A stretch of DNA of 16,335 nt from Gammaproteobacteria bacterium. Its GTDB lineage: Bacteria; Pseudomonadota; Gammaproteobacteria; Arenicellales; JAOTYS01. Below are positions 16,125 to 16,335 of the stretch, piece after piece. The stretch is taken from NCBI GenBank assembly GCA_029861795.1, contig JAOTYS010000050.1, positions 1 to 16,335 of the forward strand, in the 5' to 3' direction. The position numbers and the translations under genes were made by a program. The first letter of the stretch is position 1; each line of letters starts with the position of its first letter. The notes beneath the pieces are model-generated. The model was not told the origin of the DNA. It did not search any database and saw only the letters and a program-made list of their open reading frames with translations.

Positions 16125-16155
16125 TGCCCAGGGACCGACCGTTAGTCGGTGGGCA
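16125..16155 (+). other. Hairpin in the leader of the right-edge gene
   Basis: ACCGAC (16134-16139) pairs with GTCGGT (16145-16150) around a 5-base loop, and TGCCC (16125-16129) pairs with GGGCA (16151-16155), leaving a 4-base bulge AGGG on the 5' side. This makes 11 pairs in all. No U run follows, so it is not an intrinsic terminator for plus-strand transcripts. I do not recognise it as a known riboswitch. Confidence 0.45.
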
Positions 16156-16158
16156 CGC

Positions 16159-16178
16159 GCGCGTTGAGCCCTACGCGC
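16159..16178 (+). other. Second G+C-rich hairpin in the same leader
   Basis: GCGCGT (16159-16164) and ACGCGC (16173-16178) form a perfect 6-bp stem with an 8-base loop, starting 3 bases after the previous hairpin. Together the two make a compact structured element about 90 bases before the downstream ATG. No U run follows. Role unknown. Confidence 0.35.
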
Positions 16179-16266
16179 CGACCACACAATGATTTCGGGG
16201 CAACGTGTAAACCGCCTACAGGGGCACATCATCCCTTCACAATCGCTTCACTCCAGGCTGTCTAAT

Positions 16267-16335
16267 ATGACCCGTTTGACGGCCGCCATGGTTGGTTTGA
16301 CCGTGACCGGAGCCGCGCTCTGCTTGATCGCGGTA
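16267..16335 (+). CDS. N-terminus of an unidentified exported or membrane protein
   Basis: An ATG at 16267 opens a frame that runs to the window edge (23 codons). The residues start MTRLTAAM and continue as a long uncharged hydrophobic run (VGLTVTGAALCLIAV), with one Arg near the front. This is the pattern of a signal peptide or a first membrane helix. AGG lies nine bases upstream as a modest ribosome binding site. The Cys at residue 19 could belong to a lipoprotein lipobox (AALC, though the alanine-leucine order is not ideal). The gene is divergent from fcl. The family cannot be told from this fragment. Confidence 0.5.
   Translation, partial: MTRLTAAMVGLTVTGAALCLIAV

Larger units (their letters stand above)
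15758..16266. other. 509-base divergent intergenic region
   Basis: This stretch lies between fcl (leftward) and the right-edge gene (rightward). I find no convincing gene in it. An open frame from 15778 to 16041 on the plus strand has no ribosome binding site and no recognisable features. The region contains an A+T-rich patch (about 15920-16020), a candidate plus-strand promoter, two hairpins in the downstream half, and a 6-bp inverted repeat near fcl. The promoter for fcl and the secretion genes must lie here or inside fcl; I could not identify a good match on the minus strand. Confidence 0.6.

Noticed and set aside
1..16335. CRISPR array, tRNA or insertion sequence
   Set aside because: I saw no spaced direct repeats, cloverleaf-like segments, transposase motifs or terminal inverted repeats.

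Overview
The window reads as chromosomal DNA of a gammaproteobacterium. The evidence is a complete-looking run of type II secretion genes (gspD to gspM), RlmD and RecJ of gammaproteobacterial type, and a RecJ neighbour of the RpfE/COG4255 family, an arrangement I recall from xanthomonads. By eye the G+C content is a little over half and even across the genes; it drops in the intergenic stretches near 4013-4098 and 15920-16020. I see no insertion sequence, phage gene, CRISPR array, tRNA or rRNA.

Layout. Positions 1-123 (+) are the tail of a gene that enters from the left and ends 6 bases from the convergent rlmD stop. From 130 to 15757 every gene lies on the minus strand. In transcription order they are fcl (GDP-L-fucose synthase), gspD, E, F, G, H, I, J, K, L, M, the RpfE-like gene, recJ, a DEDDy 3'-5' exonuclease of the PolB-exo2 type, and rlmD (23S rRNA m5U1939 methyltransferase). 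Spacing is tight: 31 bases between fcl and gspD, overlaps of 14 (H/I), 11 (J/K), 4 (K/L), 4 (L/M) and 4 bases (recJ/exonuclease). The larger gaps are E/D (68), F/E (79), H/G (86) and recJ/rpfE (86). A gene-poor stretch (15758-16266) follows, then the start of a plus-strand gene with a hydrophobic N-terminus (16267 to the edge).

How the genes work together. GspD is the outer-membrane secretin. GspE and GspF are the cytoplasmic ATPase and the membrane platform. GspG is the major pseudopilin and H, I, J, K the minor tip pseudopilins. GspL and GspM link ATPase and platform. gspC (the secretin-to-platform link), gspN and the prepilin peptidase gene are absent; fcl stands where gspC is often found. 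Downstream the strand continues into RpfE-like, RecJ, exonuclease and RlmD, a housekeeping and nucleic-acid group. A weak promoter before recJ suggests that this part can be transcribed on its own.

I find no clearly new system. The points most worth checking are the missing gspC with fcl in its place, a strongly acidic C-terminal extension on GspI, a hairpin directly after gspG, the RpfE-RecJ linkage at the end of the secretion operon, and the structured leader before the right-edge gene.
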